Shown here: positions 46,346 to 59,786 of the stretch, piece after piece
Numbering within the stretch: position 1 is the first letter of the stretch
How the letters are laid out: each line of letters begins with the position of its first letter
NCBI GenBank assembly: GCA_020002185.1
Contig: CM034536.1
Coordinates: 12,298,717-12,362,716, forward strand
Direction of reading: 5' to 3'
From: Paraescarpia echinospica
Taxonomy: Eukaryota > Annelida > Polychaeta > Sabellida > Siboglinidae
Length of the DNA: 64,000 nt
The notes under the pieces: generated by a model
What the model was told of the DNA's origin: nothing
Seen by the model: only the letters and a program-made list of their open reading frames with translations
Database searches by the model: none
Translations under genes and position numbers: made by a program

Positions 46346-47121
46346 AATATACAACTGTTAATCACCTCATGTATGCTGATGACATTGTACTACTGGCTCC
46401 ATCGGCTAAGGGGTTGCAAAGACTGCTAGATGTTTCATACAATTATGGATGTGACAACGACATATTGTTTAACAGAGTAAAGTCGCAGATAATGTTTTTT
46501 GACACAAGACAAACCGGTTTTGAAGTAGCTATTAAGCTTGGTGATGCAGTTCTGAATACAACGAAGGCATACAAATATCTTGGCCATATAATCTGTAATG
46601 ATCTGTCAGATGAAACGGATATGAAATCCAAAGAAAGGAGTTTGTACGGCAGAAGCAATATTCTACTCAGGAATTTTCACTTTTGTTCAGTGAAGGTGAA
46701 GAACAAACTGTTCACATCCTATTGTAGTAATGTGTATTTATGTTCCTTATGGGCTAATTATAGAAAAGCCGCTATGCAGCACTTTATTGTTTCCTATAAC
46801 AATGCATTTAGAATTATGCACAGCCTATCTATGAGGTGTAGTGCTAGCCTAATGTTTGTTAGTTCTGACACGGACTGTTGCAATACTAGATTTAGAAAAT
46901 GCATGTACAGTCTTATGAGCAGAATATCTGCATCGACGAACAACATTGTTGAGAGTATTATACACAGTGATGTTTATACGACCTCTGTATTGCGCAGGAA
47001 GTGGATTAGTGCAATTTATACACTATAATATACTTTTTATTTTACTTTTTTACTATGGACATAGTGCATATTACACGTATGCTTTTTTGTCTGAAATAAA
47101 GATTGATTGATTGATTGATTG
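46346..47121 (+). pseudogene. 5'-truncated second copy of the non-LTR element at 7 kb
   Basis: Starts inside the RT just before MYADDIVLLAPS and runs through the C-terminus (219 codons open to 47,028), 3' UTR, AATAAA and a (TTGA)n tail. Only about three residues differ from the corresponding part of the 7,056-8,810 ORF, so both copies derive from a recently active source. Confidence 0.93.
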
Positions 47122-47851
47122 ACTACACGGTACAGAACAGAATCTAACAAGGGCTCGCTGTGCATATATAATATTCTGAAATATCTGCGTGCCATCTGGT
47201 CTTCGCTAATAATCTGTTATACTATATCCCGTTATACTACACTTATATAACATGAATAGATGCATTGTCCGGATTTGGGGGACTTCCAGTGGTGAATTGA
47301 TTTGAATTTGGTGCAGCAAACTTGCGAAAATATAAGGATATTTGATCAAGATAAGTGATATTATTGAGCGTATAGGATACATAACGTAATTATAGATATA
47401 TATTAAGCAATATTTTTGGTTAAAAGTTAGCTAGAGGGAGTAATCTAGGGTAGATTAAAAGTAGGCGATTTGCGAGCGATAATTGGGGACGTTAATGTAA
47501 TCGGAACGTTGTTTACAAAGTAGGTCACAGGCGAAGTTAGCGTACCGTGAACGACAATAGAATAGCGTTATTTGAGATAATCGGTGTAGTTAGATGAGTA
47601 ATTAAAACCTGAAATAACAATCTTTTAAAGTGTATAATAGTACACAGGAAACAGTCTTTGTAAAGACTACCTTGTATCTAAGCCTAACTTGAATACATTG
47701 TCATCGACATCGTAACTAGGTAAGGCACGGTGTGTCACTGTGTGTTAACAAATATAACTAACTATAACCTAAACAATCTGGTGTAAATTGTACACAGAAA
47801 AGTCTTTTCAAAGACTACATAAAACTACTTTGAACATAAATAAATTCTGAT

Positions 47852-49255
47852 ATGGCACCTTGCAAGCGGCAACTCAGGGCAAAACGACACCTAGTTTGCA
47901 ACGACTGCCAGAGCTGGGTGGATTTTGCGTTGTCTGGCTGTCCAAAATCATGGGCAGAGACCAAAGATGACGGATTCACCTTTCGGTGTATGGGGTGTTT
48001 GAGGGTGGAATGTCTGATGAAGGAGGTGTGTAAGTTGACGGATATAGTGAAGGAGATGGAGGCGAGACTCAACATAGAAATAGATGGAGCAGAGAGGGAT
48101 GACGCGGAGAGAGTTGAGAATTCTACAACACAGAAGGAGCAGAGTTGTGACACGGAGACTGAAGAAAGGAGACTGAGAGGAAGGAAGGTGACCGGTGTGA
48201 AGGAACAAGACATTGAGAAAACAGAGGGACGGAGGAAAAGTGTTCGGCAGAGGAAGAGAAAACGGGCCAGTGGGGATAGATCAGCAGGTAGTCAGACTGT
48301 AGAGAACGAGGAGAGACACGACAGCGATACAGGTGGTGAAGAGGTAGATACCACAGAGGCAGTTGGTAAGACTGTGAGACAGAAGACTGATGGAAGAAGA
48401 CAGAGTGTTCAGCAAAAAACAGAAAACATGACAGGCGTGAAGGTGACAGGGGAGAAAGTGACCGTAGTGAAGGAGGTAGCCGGGGAAAAGGGACGGGAGA
48501 GGAGAGAAGAAAATGTGATGGGAGGAAAGAAGAAGGGACGAAAGGAAGTGAGAGTAAATGTGCTAGAAGAGAAGATGACAGGAGGAAAGGGGACAAGAGA
48601 AAACGCGACAGGAAAGAAGGGAATGGAAGAGAATGTGACAGGAGAGAAGACGACAAGAGGAAAAGACAACAACCAGACATATGCAAACCGGAGGAGCTAC
48701 TCCGAGGCAGTGATTGAGGGGGCAAGGAGAAAAGAGAGAGTGTTTATGGGCGATTCAATTCTGAGAAAAACAGACAAGACTATATACGAGGGGAAGGACG
48801 TTGTTGTATGTCTACCGGGGGCTAGGATAGAGCATGTGACCGAAAGAGTAGAGAAGGTATTGGGGCATGGCAAGGGAGGGTCTATACTAGTACACGTTGG
48901 GACAAACAATGCAGACAAGGAGGGAACAACTGGGATAGTTCAGAAGTACAGACATCTAGTGAGAAAGCTAAAGAAGACAAGAGTGGAACAGGTTATTCTC
49001 TCAGGAATTTTGCCAGTAATGGGAGGAAGGGGGGCAAGATACAGAAACTGTAAGAGGATGGCGATCAACGCACTAGTTGAGCAGATGTGTGAGGAGGAGG
49101 GCGTGGGATTCATAGATTTATGGGGGTACTTTGTTGGGAGAGAAGATATGTACATGAGAGATGGCCTCCATCTAAGTGGAAAGGGGGCAGCAGTATTCTC
49201 AGAGAATCTGCTGCGATCTGTTGACAGTGGGACAGGTTGCATCTATTTAAACTAA
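47852..49255 (+). CDS. CR1-like ORF1 with zinc finger and SGNH esterase domain
   Basis: 467 residues, uninterrupted. N-terminus has a PHD-like cysteine set (C17-x2-C20...C30...C46-x2-C49), then about 230 residues of Lys/Glu/Gly-rich low-complexity sequence with degenerate MTGxKVT repeats. The C-terminal domain is an SGNH-fold hydrolase: VFMGDSIL (nucleophile Ser302), VHVGTNNAD (350-355 region) and DGLHLS (Asp437, His440). Such esterases are typical of CR1-clade ORF1 proteins and are thought to act in RNP or membrane association. All catalytic residues are present. Confidence 0.92.
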   Translation: MAPCKRQLRAKRHLVCNDCQSWVDFALSGCPKSWAETKDDGFTFRCMGCLRVECLMKEVCKLTDIVKEMEARLNIEIDGAERDDAERVENSTTQKEQSCDTETEERRLRGRKVTGVKEQDIEKTEGRRKSVRQRKRKRASGDRSAGSQTVENEERHDSDTGGEEVDTTEAVGKTVRQKTDGRRQSVQQKTENMTGVKVTGEKVTVVKEVAGEKGRERREENVMGGKKKGRKEVRVNVLEEKMTGGKGTRENATGKKGMEENVTGEKTTRGKDNNQTYANRRSYSEAVIEGARRKERVFMGDSILRKTDKTIYEGKDVVVCLPGARIEHVTERVEKVLGHGKGGSILVHVGTNNADKEGTTGIVQKYRHLVRKLKKTRVEQVILSGILPVMGGRGARYRNCKRMAINALVEQMCEEEGVGFIDLWGYFVGREDMYMRDGLHLSGKGAAVFSENLLRSVDSGTGCIYLN

Positions 49256-49934
49256 ATTCGCAGGGGAGATTCGCAGAGAAGCCTGAAACTGGAGGCATAA
49301 ATAAAGACAGCAAAAATAATTCAGCAAAGAACAATCTGGAAAACTCTTCTGAAGCTGGATATAAATGTGTTTGTTTAAATGCAAGGAGTATAGTAAACAA
49401 AAGAAATGAACTAAACATTATGGTAGAAGATATTGACCCTCACATAATAGGTATAAGCGAATCATGGGCAACCACCGATATATCAGATGCCGAATTGGGA
49501 CTGACAGGATATGTAATGTTTAGGAAAGATAGAACAGGAAGAAGGGGAGGTGGAGTTATTTTATATATTAAAGAATCTATCCAGGCTTATGAAATAAAAT
49601 TAGACAGAGAAGCAGATTGCAAAGAAGCTGTTTGGTGTAACATAGTTACAGGAAACTCAACGTTAACGGTTGGATTAGTTTATCGAAGTCCAAACATAAG
49701 TATAGAAGAGAATGAAAAAATACAAAACGCTATAAGGGAAGTGAGCAAACGGAACTGTGTTATTATGGGGGATTTTAATCATGGGCATATAAAATGGAAA
49801 TATCTACAGAGTATGGGTAGTGAGGACCATAAGTTTTTAGTTTTAGTACAAGATAGTTTCCTTTCTCAACATGTGCTAGAACCAACCAGGGGAGAGAATG
49901 TGTTAGACTTAGTTTGTCCTCACAGAAAGAATTA
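49237..49934 (+). pseudogene. CR1-like ORF2, endonuclease part
   Basis: APE-type endonuclease motifs: CLNARSI, ISESW, RRGGGVILYI, VYRSP, MGDFNH. The frame ends in CPHRKN at 49,934 while the rest of the domain (KELVDN...GSSDHNQIHF with catalytic SDH) continues in the next frame from 49,914. A single-base frameshift near 49,915 therefore breaks ORF2. The start overlaps the end of ORF1 by 19 nt. Confidence 0.9.
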
Positions 49935-50612
49935 GTTGACAATGTCAAGATATGTGAGCCACTGGGGAGTAGTGATCACAACCAGATACATTTTACCATC
50001 AAAGTAAAATCAGAAAGAAATAATAAAAAGCAGTTGAGGAGAAATTTCCACAAAGGAAGATATAAGGAAATGAGGAAATATTTAGCAAAGATAGACTGGA
50101 ATAATACACTGAAGAATAAGACAGCAACAGAATGCTGGAATATCTTAAAGAATGAAATAGAGTGCATCGTAGATAAATTTGTTCCCTTCAAAAAACAAGG
50201 GAAACGGACCAGAAAGAAATACTTATCGAAAGAAGCCATTAGAAAAATTAATTATAAACAAATGATGTGGAAGTCATATAGACGTACTGGCAATGACGAA
50301 GACTACAACATTTATAAAGAAGCACTAAACCAAGCTACAGCTGAAATTAGAAATTCAAAGAGAAGCTATGAACATAAATTGGCTTGTAATATAAAACATG
50401 ACAACAAGAGTTTTTATGCGTATGTTCGAAACAAACAGAAAGTTCAGGATAAGGTCGGCCCTCTAGAAAATAGTGCTGGAAATATAATATCAGAAGGATT
50501 CTTAATGGCTGAAGACCTAAATGAGTATTTTAGTTCAGTGTTTACCAGAGAAGACACTAGTTCACTGCCAGTACCAGAGGCTAAGTTCAAGGGGCAGAAT
50601 CAGACTATTTAA
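49914..50612 (+). pseudogene. CR1-like ORF2, linker part
   Basis: Carries the end of the endonuclease (SDHNQIHF) and the Lys-rich linker to the RT. It ends at 50,612 after a second frameshift near 50,595; the correct continuation (DYLRQLIVTPEMVAKKIR) is in the frame of the next segment. Confidence 0.88.
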
Positions 50613-52028
50613 GACAGTTAATTGTAACCCCAGAAATGGTAGCTAAGAAAATTAGGGCTATGAAGGATAATAAATCACCTGGAGTGGATGGTATTCCACC
50701 CAAACTACTATTGGAAATTGTAGAACAAATTAGCATACCGCTTGCAACAGTTTTCAACTTGTCATTAGAAGAGGGAGTGGTTCCTTTAGAATGGAAAGAA
50801 GCAAACATTATACCGTTATTTAAAAAAAGTTCGAGAAACAAGTCAGAGAACTATAGACCAGTGAGTTTAACATCAGTGATTTGTAAATTATTAGAAAGAC
50901 TAATTAAAGATCACATGGTGGATTTTCTTGTTAAACATAACTTGATAAACCCATCTCAACATGGGTTTCTAAAAGCGAGGTCATGCTTAACAAATATGTT
51001 ATGTTTTTTGGAAGATATCACTAAGTGGGTAGATGATGGATCACCAGTAGATATCATATACTTAGATTTTCAAAAAGCTTTCGACAAAGTGCCACATCAG
51101 AGATTACTGCTTAAACTAAAAGCCCATGGCATAGGAAATGGTATAATTAACTGGATAGAAAAATGGCTGATTGACAGAAGACAACGGGTAGTTGTTGATG
51201 GGGAGGCTAGCAAGGTGTTGAAATTTGCAGATGATACAAAAGTGTTTAGAAGGATTGAAAGTGATGGTGATAGACAGCATTTACAAGATGATCTTGACAG
51301 GTTGATCAAATGGTCTGAAAAGTGGCAAATGTTGTTCAATTTTGGGAAATGTAAATGCCTCCACACAGGATATGGGAACGAATATGTAGAATATACAATG
51401 GGGGGAACTGTACTAAGTACTACTGTAAAAGAAAAAGACTTAGGGCTGACAATTAGTGCTGACATGAAGGTTTCAGAGCAGTGTGGAATTGCAGCTTCAA
51501 AGGGAAATCAAATCCTTGGATTGATTAGGCGAAATATAGCATATAAAGAAAAAGAACTAATAATACCACTGTACAAAACAATAGTTAGGCCTCATTTAGA
51601 ATGTATACAAGCATGGAGGCCATACCGCAAGAAGGACATAGATATGCTAGAAAGAGTACAGAGGAGAGCGACTAAAATGATACCAAAACTGAGGGATCTT
51701 AGTTATGAAAAACGCCTAAAAGAATGTGGTTTAACAACACTAGAGACCAGGAGATTGAGAGGAGATCAGATAGAAGTGTTTAAAATATTGAATGGTTATG
51801 AAAATATTGATAGAAATATGTTTTTTTCAGTTAAGAAAGATAGAAAGACTAGAGGACATGAAGTTACATTAGTAAAGGAGCAGTGTAGATTAGACGTGAG
51901 AAAGTTCTCATTTTCACAAAGGACTGAATGAATGGAACAGATTATCTGATGATTGTGTGGGTGCTAGTAGTGTGAATATGTTTAAAAATAAAATCGACAC
52001 ATACCTCAGAAGGGCTGGATATATGTAG
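50600..52028 (+). pseudogene. CR1-like ORF2, reverse transcriptase part with internal deletion
   Basis: MKDNKSPGVDGIPPKLL, YRPVSLTSVICKLLE, IYLDFQKAFDKVPH (catalytic Asp) and LKFADDTKVF (catalytic FADD) are present, but the segment of about 35 residues with the invariant GVPQGSVLGP...YINDL is missing between GEASK and VLKFADD, without loss of frame. The Y of LEYCIQAW is also missing. A third frameshift near 51,920 displaces the last 35 codons (NEWNRLSDDCVGASSV...), which end at 52,028. The element cannot reverse-transcribe itself. Confidence 0.92.
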
Positions 52029-52132
52029 ATAAAAAGGTTGGACTCTAGATAAGCCAATGGGCTTCCTTGTCCACCTGCCATCTAGAGTTAATTCTCTGGA
52101 TGGCAATCTTGTTAAATCTTGTTAAATTGTTC

Positions 52133-52697
52133 TCAGTTATTGTCTTGTCATACTGTCGTACGTTGGAACAAACAGTTCTGGTATTCCTGTGGTTGCCTAG
52201 ACGCACAGGTAACAGGTCGCCATAGAAATCACTCTTCAACACAGTTTCATAGACTAAACATGTATGATTGGTTTTCCACGCTACTCAAACACAGTTCACG
52301 GAGATAGGACAACTGGCACAGTATAGCTAATCTCGTTGTTTATCTAATATGCACCCAATTGCGGGCTTCGTAGAACCAAATTGCCCAATGATCTGAATAT
52401 GTCGGCCTCAATGAACATCTCGATTAACAGTGCCATACTTCGTGTTTCATTGCTGCCGTGTATTAATTTAAGCCTACCGTTGAATATGACACACTTCAGA
52501 AATATGACAAACCGATCAGTCATCCAGATGAAAACCGTGATAATATGTTTTGGGTCGTCTAGGTGTCTAGGGCCGCGACCGGTTTGAGAACCACTGAGAT
52601 AGACCATCGAGGTTGTACAGCTAGTCTCATTTTTATTTGATATGAACCTAATTACAAGCTTCGTAGAACTAAATTGTCAAAATTATCTTAATATATC
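52133..52697. other. Region without a recognised gene
   Basis: A loose pair of similar segments (tctaatatgcacccaattgc at 52,343 and atttgatatgaacctaatta at 52,637) suggests an old repeat. Nothing else seen. Confidence 0.4.
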
Positions 52698-52945
<248 letters not shown>

Positions 52946-53087
52946 TCGAGAATACGAAATGATCAAATATTTCGACAGTCACTTGTTTTTATTAAAATGA
53001 AATAGGAACACTGTTTATGACTTTACAAACATGATTTGGCGAGTAATATAACATCAACATATTTACTCTAATATTAAGAACATTATA

Positions 53088-53255
53088 TTAAACACTGGGG
53101 AACAGACAGCTCAAATTTATCAAAACTCCAAAATCTACATTGACACTGCTTAGAAGCAATACCCACCATTGGAGACTTGGCGTTTGTTCTGGAAGGGTTG
53201 TCAGTGTTGGCTGAGCAAGCATTGACACACCGTGGATCGCCGGGGGACACTTTCG
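53088..53255 (-). CDS. Possible exon of a secreted protein (low confidence)
   Basis: After an acceptor (cccgtttgcag, 53,256) two frames are open. One is phase-compatible with the exon at 53,908-54,002 and reaches TAA at 53,088 with a hydrophobic stretch (WWVLLLSSV). The other (VSPGDPRCVNACSANTDNPS) looks more like secreted-protein sequence and has a donor ATG|GTGGGT at about 53,167. I cannot decide between them. Confidence 0.35.
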   Translation of the reverse strand, partial: RKCPPAIHGVSMLAQPTLTTLPEQTPSLQWWVLLLSSVNVDFGVLINLSCLFPSV

Positions 53256-53907
53256 CTGCAAACGGGCATGGCATGAGAATACTAATATGATTGCATAATT
53301 ACACATTGTATTACACACGTGAACAGTATGCCCTATCCAATACCGAGGTTACAGTTAAAGTTATTTATTTATGTATTAATCTATTTATTTATTTTTCATA
53401 TACATTTTAGCTTAATTTATTGATGTTTACATTAATCTTAGTTTATTTATTAAAATAACAATAATATGATCTTAATTATTTTTATTTTATTATATGATAT
53501 TTTATATCACATTCCTTTTCTACTTCTGCTATATTTATTTTCTTAATTGCTATTATTATTAGTTCATTTTATCTATGATATAACAATTATTGTTTTTATT
53601 CAAATGCATTATTTGTAACATACATTTATAAAATGTCCTTTTGAGAAACTGATGTATGAACACAACGATGGGTAACATAAATTAAATATTAGTTATCCGG
53701 TAGTTAAAACGTCGTAGTATTTGTAATATTATAAAGTGACCGTATAGGTATGGTAAACCGTATATACTTATTTCTCCATATTTGTCCTGACTAATTATTT
53801 ACGAATTATTTTCTAAATGGCAATTGCTTTAAATAATACGCAGCTTTCACACAAATGTCATCTGTTAGACCGTACCTAAAACGCTGAGAAAGAATCGTAA
53901 AACTTAC

Positions 53908-54002
53908 CATTTGACATTGCCTCAAATCGGTGCAGTTTTCAAAGTCTTTCTGGGGTTGGCAAATGTGTTTATCTTTCATCTGTCTCCAGCGCCAATGCGT
54001 GG
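53908..54002 (-). CDS. Likely exon, cysteine-containing protein of unknown family
   Basis: Acceptor gtgtgtgttttag and donor CAAATG|GTAAGT bound a 95-nt open segment encoding THWRWRQMKDKHICQPQKDF then ENCTDLRQCQM (three Cys, one sequon). Phase in 1, phase out 0. The splice sites are strong; the product is not recognised. It sits next to the VWD-like fragment at 54.2 kb on the same strand. Confidence 0.5.
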
Positions 54003-54121
54003 CTAAAACACACACTTAGTATGTTGCGTTGGCGCCTGCCACAGACACCGAGTCGTCATGTTTACATCGCGTAAAAAATTGAGTCAGACGCTGTGATATT
54101 AATAGCTAGATAGTGGCTACT

Positions 54122-54300
54122 GTTGACTTGTCACAAGCGGCGCGTAAATGGTGAGTCAATGCGGTAGCCGAGCGTGAATTGATTCTGCAACTGGCCCTCG
54201 CATCGCTGTTCCGCAGCAAACCGGCATCACGACGCTGACGGGCCCAAGGTCGACGGTCGTCGACGTCGCTCCGCCCATTGTCACCACAGAGTCCCTTGTG
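54122..54300 (-). pseudogene. VWD-like domain fragment, frame-broken
   Basis: One minus-strand frame begins, after the possible acceptor cgttgggcaatcacaag, with GLCGDNGRSDVDDRRP, resembling the GLCGxxxGxxxDD core of von Willebrand type D domains. The continuation expected in such domains (QNQFTLGYRIDSPFT) is in a different frame a short way on. So this is either a decayed exon, an assembly indel, or coincidence. Confidence 0.35.
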
Positions 54301-54310
54301 ATTGCCCAAC

Positions 54311-54904
54311 GAGACAACAACGTATCCATTTTATTTCAGTTGAACGACGCGGTTAATATTATGCAATGGGTATTGCATTGGGAACTTATTAGGGACAAAA
54401 GATAATTTATAATGCCCACTGAAAAATTGTTTCATGCTTCGATGTAGACCTACTGAGATATTTTAGACATGCACGCACGAACGCACGAACGCACGAACGC
54501 ACATGCGAGCGTATGCATACACACAAACACACACGCACGCACGCGCGCACATGCATACACACACAACATCGTTTCTTGACATAATCTACTTGAAGTCGAA
54601 TGCTAACTGGGAGCATTTTGACATTCAGTTTCCGTTACAAACTGTAATACGATTATTATAAGTTAATGAAGATAGCACATAAGTCGAGACAATAAGATAT
54701 AGCTTGATTGAGCAGCAGTCCTGCGAATGGTTAAAGACGGCACATGCCTACAAAGGTAGAGGGAAAGTGGGTGGCCCAAACACAACGTGGAGAAAAACTA
54801 TTTTTAAAATGAGTACTTAGATCAAAAGTGGATAGATGGGTCAGTTAGGTAGAAACCTTTTGTCTCTTGCAGGAGGAGTTCACGGAGTTTGCTATAGCAA
54901 TGCA
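54311..54904. other. Region without a recognised gene
   Basis: Contains a (CACG)n-like microsatellite at 54,468-54,560. No exon signals seen. Confidence 0.5.
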
Positions 54905-54907
54905 GCC

Positions 54908-55265
54908 TTCCAGTGAACCGCTGTGGCTCAGTAACAGAGCATCCTACTCTTAATCGTTCGAATCCTGTGCTGTCGTATCAAACCTTGGACAAGTTCGTTC
55001 ACTCTACCTTGCACCAGTTCACTCAGCTCTATGAATGAGTGCCTGAGCTATAGACAGTGGTGAATATCTGTGTACGAATAGTCTTCGCGATTTAATTGCA
55101 TCGTGTTTGAATGCTTCCCCGAGAAGACGAGATGGTGTTCGATTGAACGGGTTTGTCGGGTAGTAAAGTGTAAAATGCTCTAAACAATCCTTAGGACTGG
55201 ATACTGCGCTATGTAAGAACTTACTTGTTACATGCCTATATAAATTATGAGGATTTAATGTTTGT
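54908..55265 (+). mobile_element. tRNA-derived SINE
   Basis: tRNA-like head with A box TGGCTCAGTAA and B box CGTTCGAATCC. The body (acaagttcgttcactc...atgagtgcctgagc) is shared with the fragment at 25.2 kb. The 3' part ends ggatactgcgctatgtaag, resembling the 3' end of the L2-type LINE at 36.1 kb, as expected for a SINE mobilised by a partner LINE. Confidence 0.75.
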
Positions 55266-55570
55266 AGCATTGTCAAAACAAAATAAACTACATATGCAGC
55301 ATGCAGTGCCCAGTCTGTGAAAGGTAAACAAGATGTGATTGTGTTGGAGGTAAGTTATTAATAACTATTATATTTCAAAATCTCTAAATTTCCATTAGTA
55401 ATGTGTTTGTGTTATTGTAGCCTATACCGTGTATGTACTTCACTTAGTTTGAACTTCTCTTTTAAAAAGTAAAGAATTTTGATAACAATTAAAGATCGCC
55501 ACTGATTAACGTTTAAAGTTGGCAAAGAACATTATTGCAAACCTTCTCAATATAATATAAATGTGAACTG

Positions 55571-55870
55571 CAGTTCAGACTCACAGAGATATGGCCAGTT
55601 CAGACTCACAGAGATATGGCCAGTTCAGACTCACAGAGATATGGCCAGTTCAGACTCACAGAGATATGGCCAGTTCAGACTCACAGAGATATGGCCAGTT
55701 CAGACTCACAGAGATATGGCCAGTTCAGACTCACAGAGATATGGCCAGTTCAGACTCACAGAGATATGGCCAGTTCAGACTCACAGAGATATGGCCAGTT
55801 CAGACTCACAGAGATATGGCCAGTTCAGACTCACAGAGATATGGCCAGTTCAGACTCACAGAGATATGGC
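55571..55870. repeat. Perfect 12 x 25-bp tandem array
   Basis: Twelve copies of CAGTTCAGACTCACAGAGAT-ATGGC, with no difference that I can see between copies. It is open in all three plus frames because three rounds of 25 bp make 25 codons. Confidence 0.97.
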
Positions 55871-57899
<2,029 letters not shown>

Positions 57900-58532
57900 A
57901 GCTGCGTCTACACGGACGGCGATTTAACCCGGGTTAAAGATAACCCGGTCTATTTTAGCCCGGGTTAAACCCGTGTAGCGTCTACACGAAGCATAATTTA
58001 ACCCGGGTTAAATATGTAGCGTGTACAAGAAGCATACTCGGCGCAGGGTTTGTACATTTTGTTTAACTTTTTTCATTTTGTTTCTTATCTGAGTTGAAGT
58101 ACTCACGTACCCGTCTCCATGGCGTAGCTGCAACAATGCCTGGCTCATCCTGACATATATTTTAGCGTCTCTGACGCTGTCATCAAAACACGCCTGTATA
58201 TCCGCTCTTCCTCAAATGTCCAAAAGGCACTTATCAGTGCTCCAATTCAGTCCTCTCCCACAATTTTTTCGATAGATAATACTTAGTGTTTGGCACGGAA
58301 AAGTAGAAGCGGAAGTGGATTAACGACCACCGCGACATCTGTAGCGGAGCCAAGACACTACGAGATAACCCGGGTTATCCGTCTACACGAGCGCTGCTGA
58401 ACCTGACCCTTGCCTGGCCCGCGCCTAGTCCACCTACAATTACGGGGCTAACTTTTAGCGCGGAAATTTAGCACGGCATTTTGGCACCGTGTAGACGCGT
58501 ATCCCGGGTTAAAACGCCGTGTAGACGGGGCT
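57900..58532. mobile_element. MITE with repeated AACCCGGGTT palindromes
   Basis: Inverted ends AGCTGCGTCTACACGG and (inverted) TAGCCCCGTCTACACGG. The phrase TTTAACCCGGGTTAAA or close variants, with GTCTACACG, occurs repeatedly near both ends. About 630 bp and no transposase, so non-autonomous. Confidence 0.75.
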
Positions 58533-59786
58533 ACATTGCAAGAACATCACAACGTAGAGAGGAGTAGCGATCCGTGGAAGCCAAACTTCCGAGAGGAGAT
58601 GGCTCCAGTGAAGGTGATGAGATTTTCAGCCAAGGTGGCTGATTACCTGACTGGTACTACTCATATACGTATAGTTCCTAGTTCTAAATGTTGCAGTCTG
58701 CCTTTGGCTAGCTTCCAACTGTTGTATGACAATGACAATAATTCGTTCTGGTCAATACGTACAAGAACCAATAGCAAATTATTAACCATCGTGGAGTATA
58801 TATTGATACATAACATATGTACATCAACGTGAAGACATCCATGGTGTAATTTGTTAACAAATGAAAACTACTAAATAACGTAAGTCAATATTTATATTTG
58901 TAGAAATGAAAATGAGTTCATATGATGTTACCGCACTGACCAGGGAGACTCGCTAAGACAGCAAGGTCGCTATCGTGAGAGATCTTCGTTCTCTTGTGGA
59001 GGTTAATTTGTATATTGGCATACTCTATGATTGGAATAGTTTGATAACATGGTGCCTTGTTTTCTTCGTGATATCACCGCCATTGGCATCCCAGGTACGT
59101 TACTGGTATTGTGATACCAGCATAGGTCCACTGTATTATCAAGTCAGGTTTTTGGCTTTCACGTGCATGGTTTAACATTATATATTAATTATTATATCCA
59201 GTTTATCATTCTGTGTGAACCTATTAATGCACTATTGTTGTATTTCTCCGGGGGCAAACTGTCGTTATTTTGGATTCATCAACTGACCGATATCATCAGG
59301 TATGGTAAATAATATCTTTTTACTGTTTGCTCATCGTTTATTAATGTAGGTCGCATGCACGGGCGACTGTAGGACACACATAATCTGCAAACGGCCGAAC
59401 ATTAAGTGGTGTGTGTGTGTGTATGTGCGCGCGCGCGAGTGTGTGTATGAGTGTCGTGTGCGTGAGTGCGTATGCTGTGTGTGTGTTTGCGTTCATTGCG
59501 CGTACGTGCGTTTCGTTCATGTGTTCGTGCATGTGTAGTAACTGACAAGTGAAGCAGGCCCTGTATAGATACAAACTGATCAACCATAACAATTTATATT
59601 GAGAATGTGGCAACCAGTAATAAAATGCGACAGCAGTAATTACTGTCTTCGCTGTAACAAGATGCATAGTTGTATATACAGGTGTCGCCTACATCAGCGA
59701 TTTAATGTCATAGATTCGAAATGCAATGTTTCTGGAAAAATCACTGATTTGTGATATCATGGTACTTTTGCATAGGCCTTAGCAAA
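58533..59786. other. Region without a recognised gene
   Basis: A plus-strand ORF at 58,536-58,832 (98 codons) has no recognised homology or splice context. A (TG/CG)n tract lies at 59,408-59,540. Confidence 0.45.

Larger units (their letters stand above)
47278..52132 (+). mobile_element. Near-full-length CR1-like LINE, inactivated
   Basis: 5' UTR (47,278-47,851) with two copies of a dyad motif (gtcttt-aaagact), ORF1 (47,852-49,255), overlapping ORF2 (49,237 to about 52,028), and a 3' UTR ending at the TTAAATCTTG repeat. The 5' part is present alone at 11.4 kb and the 3' part alone at 26.7 kb. Confidence 0.93.

Noticed and set aside
55571..55870. CRISPR-like regular repeats
   Set aside because: The units abut with no unique spacers, and the window is eukaryotic; this is a tandem array.
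58536..58832. 98-codon plus-strand ORF after the MITE
   Set aside because: No homology, promoter, poly(A) signal or splice context that I could see.
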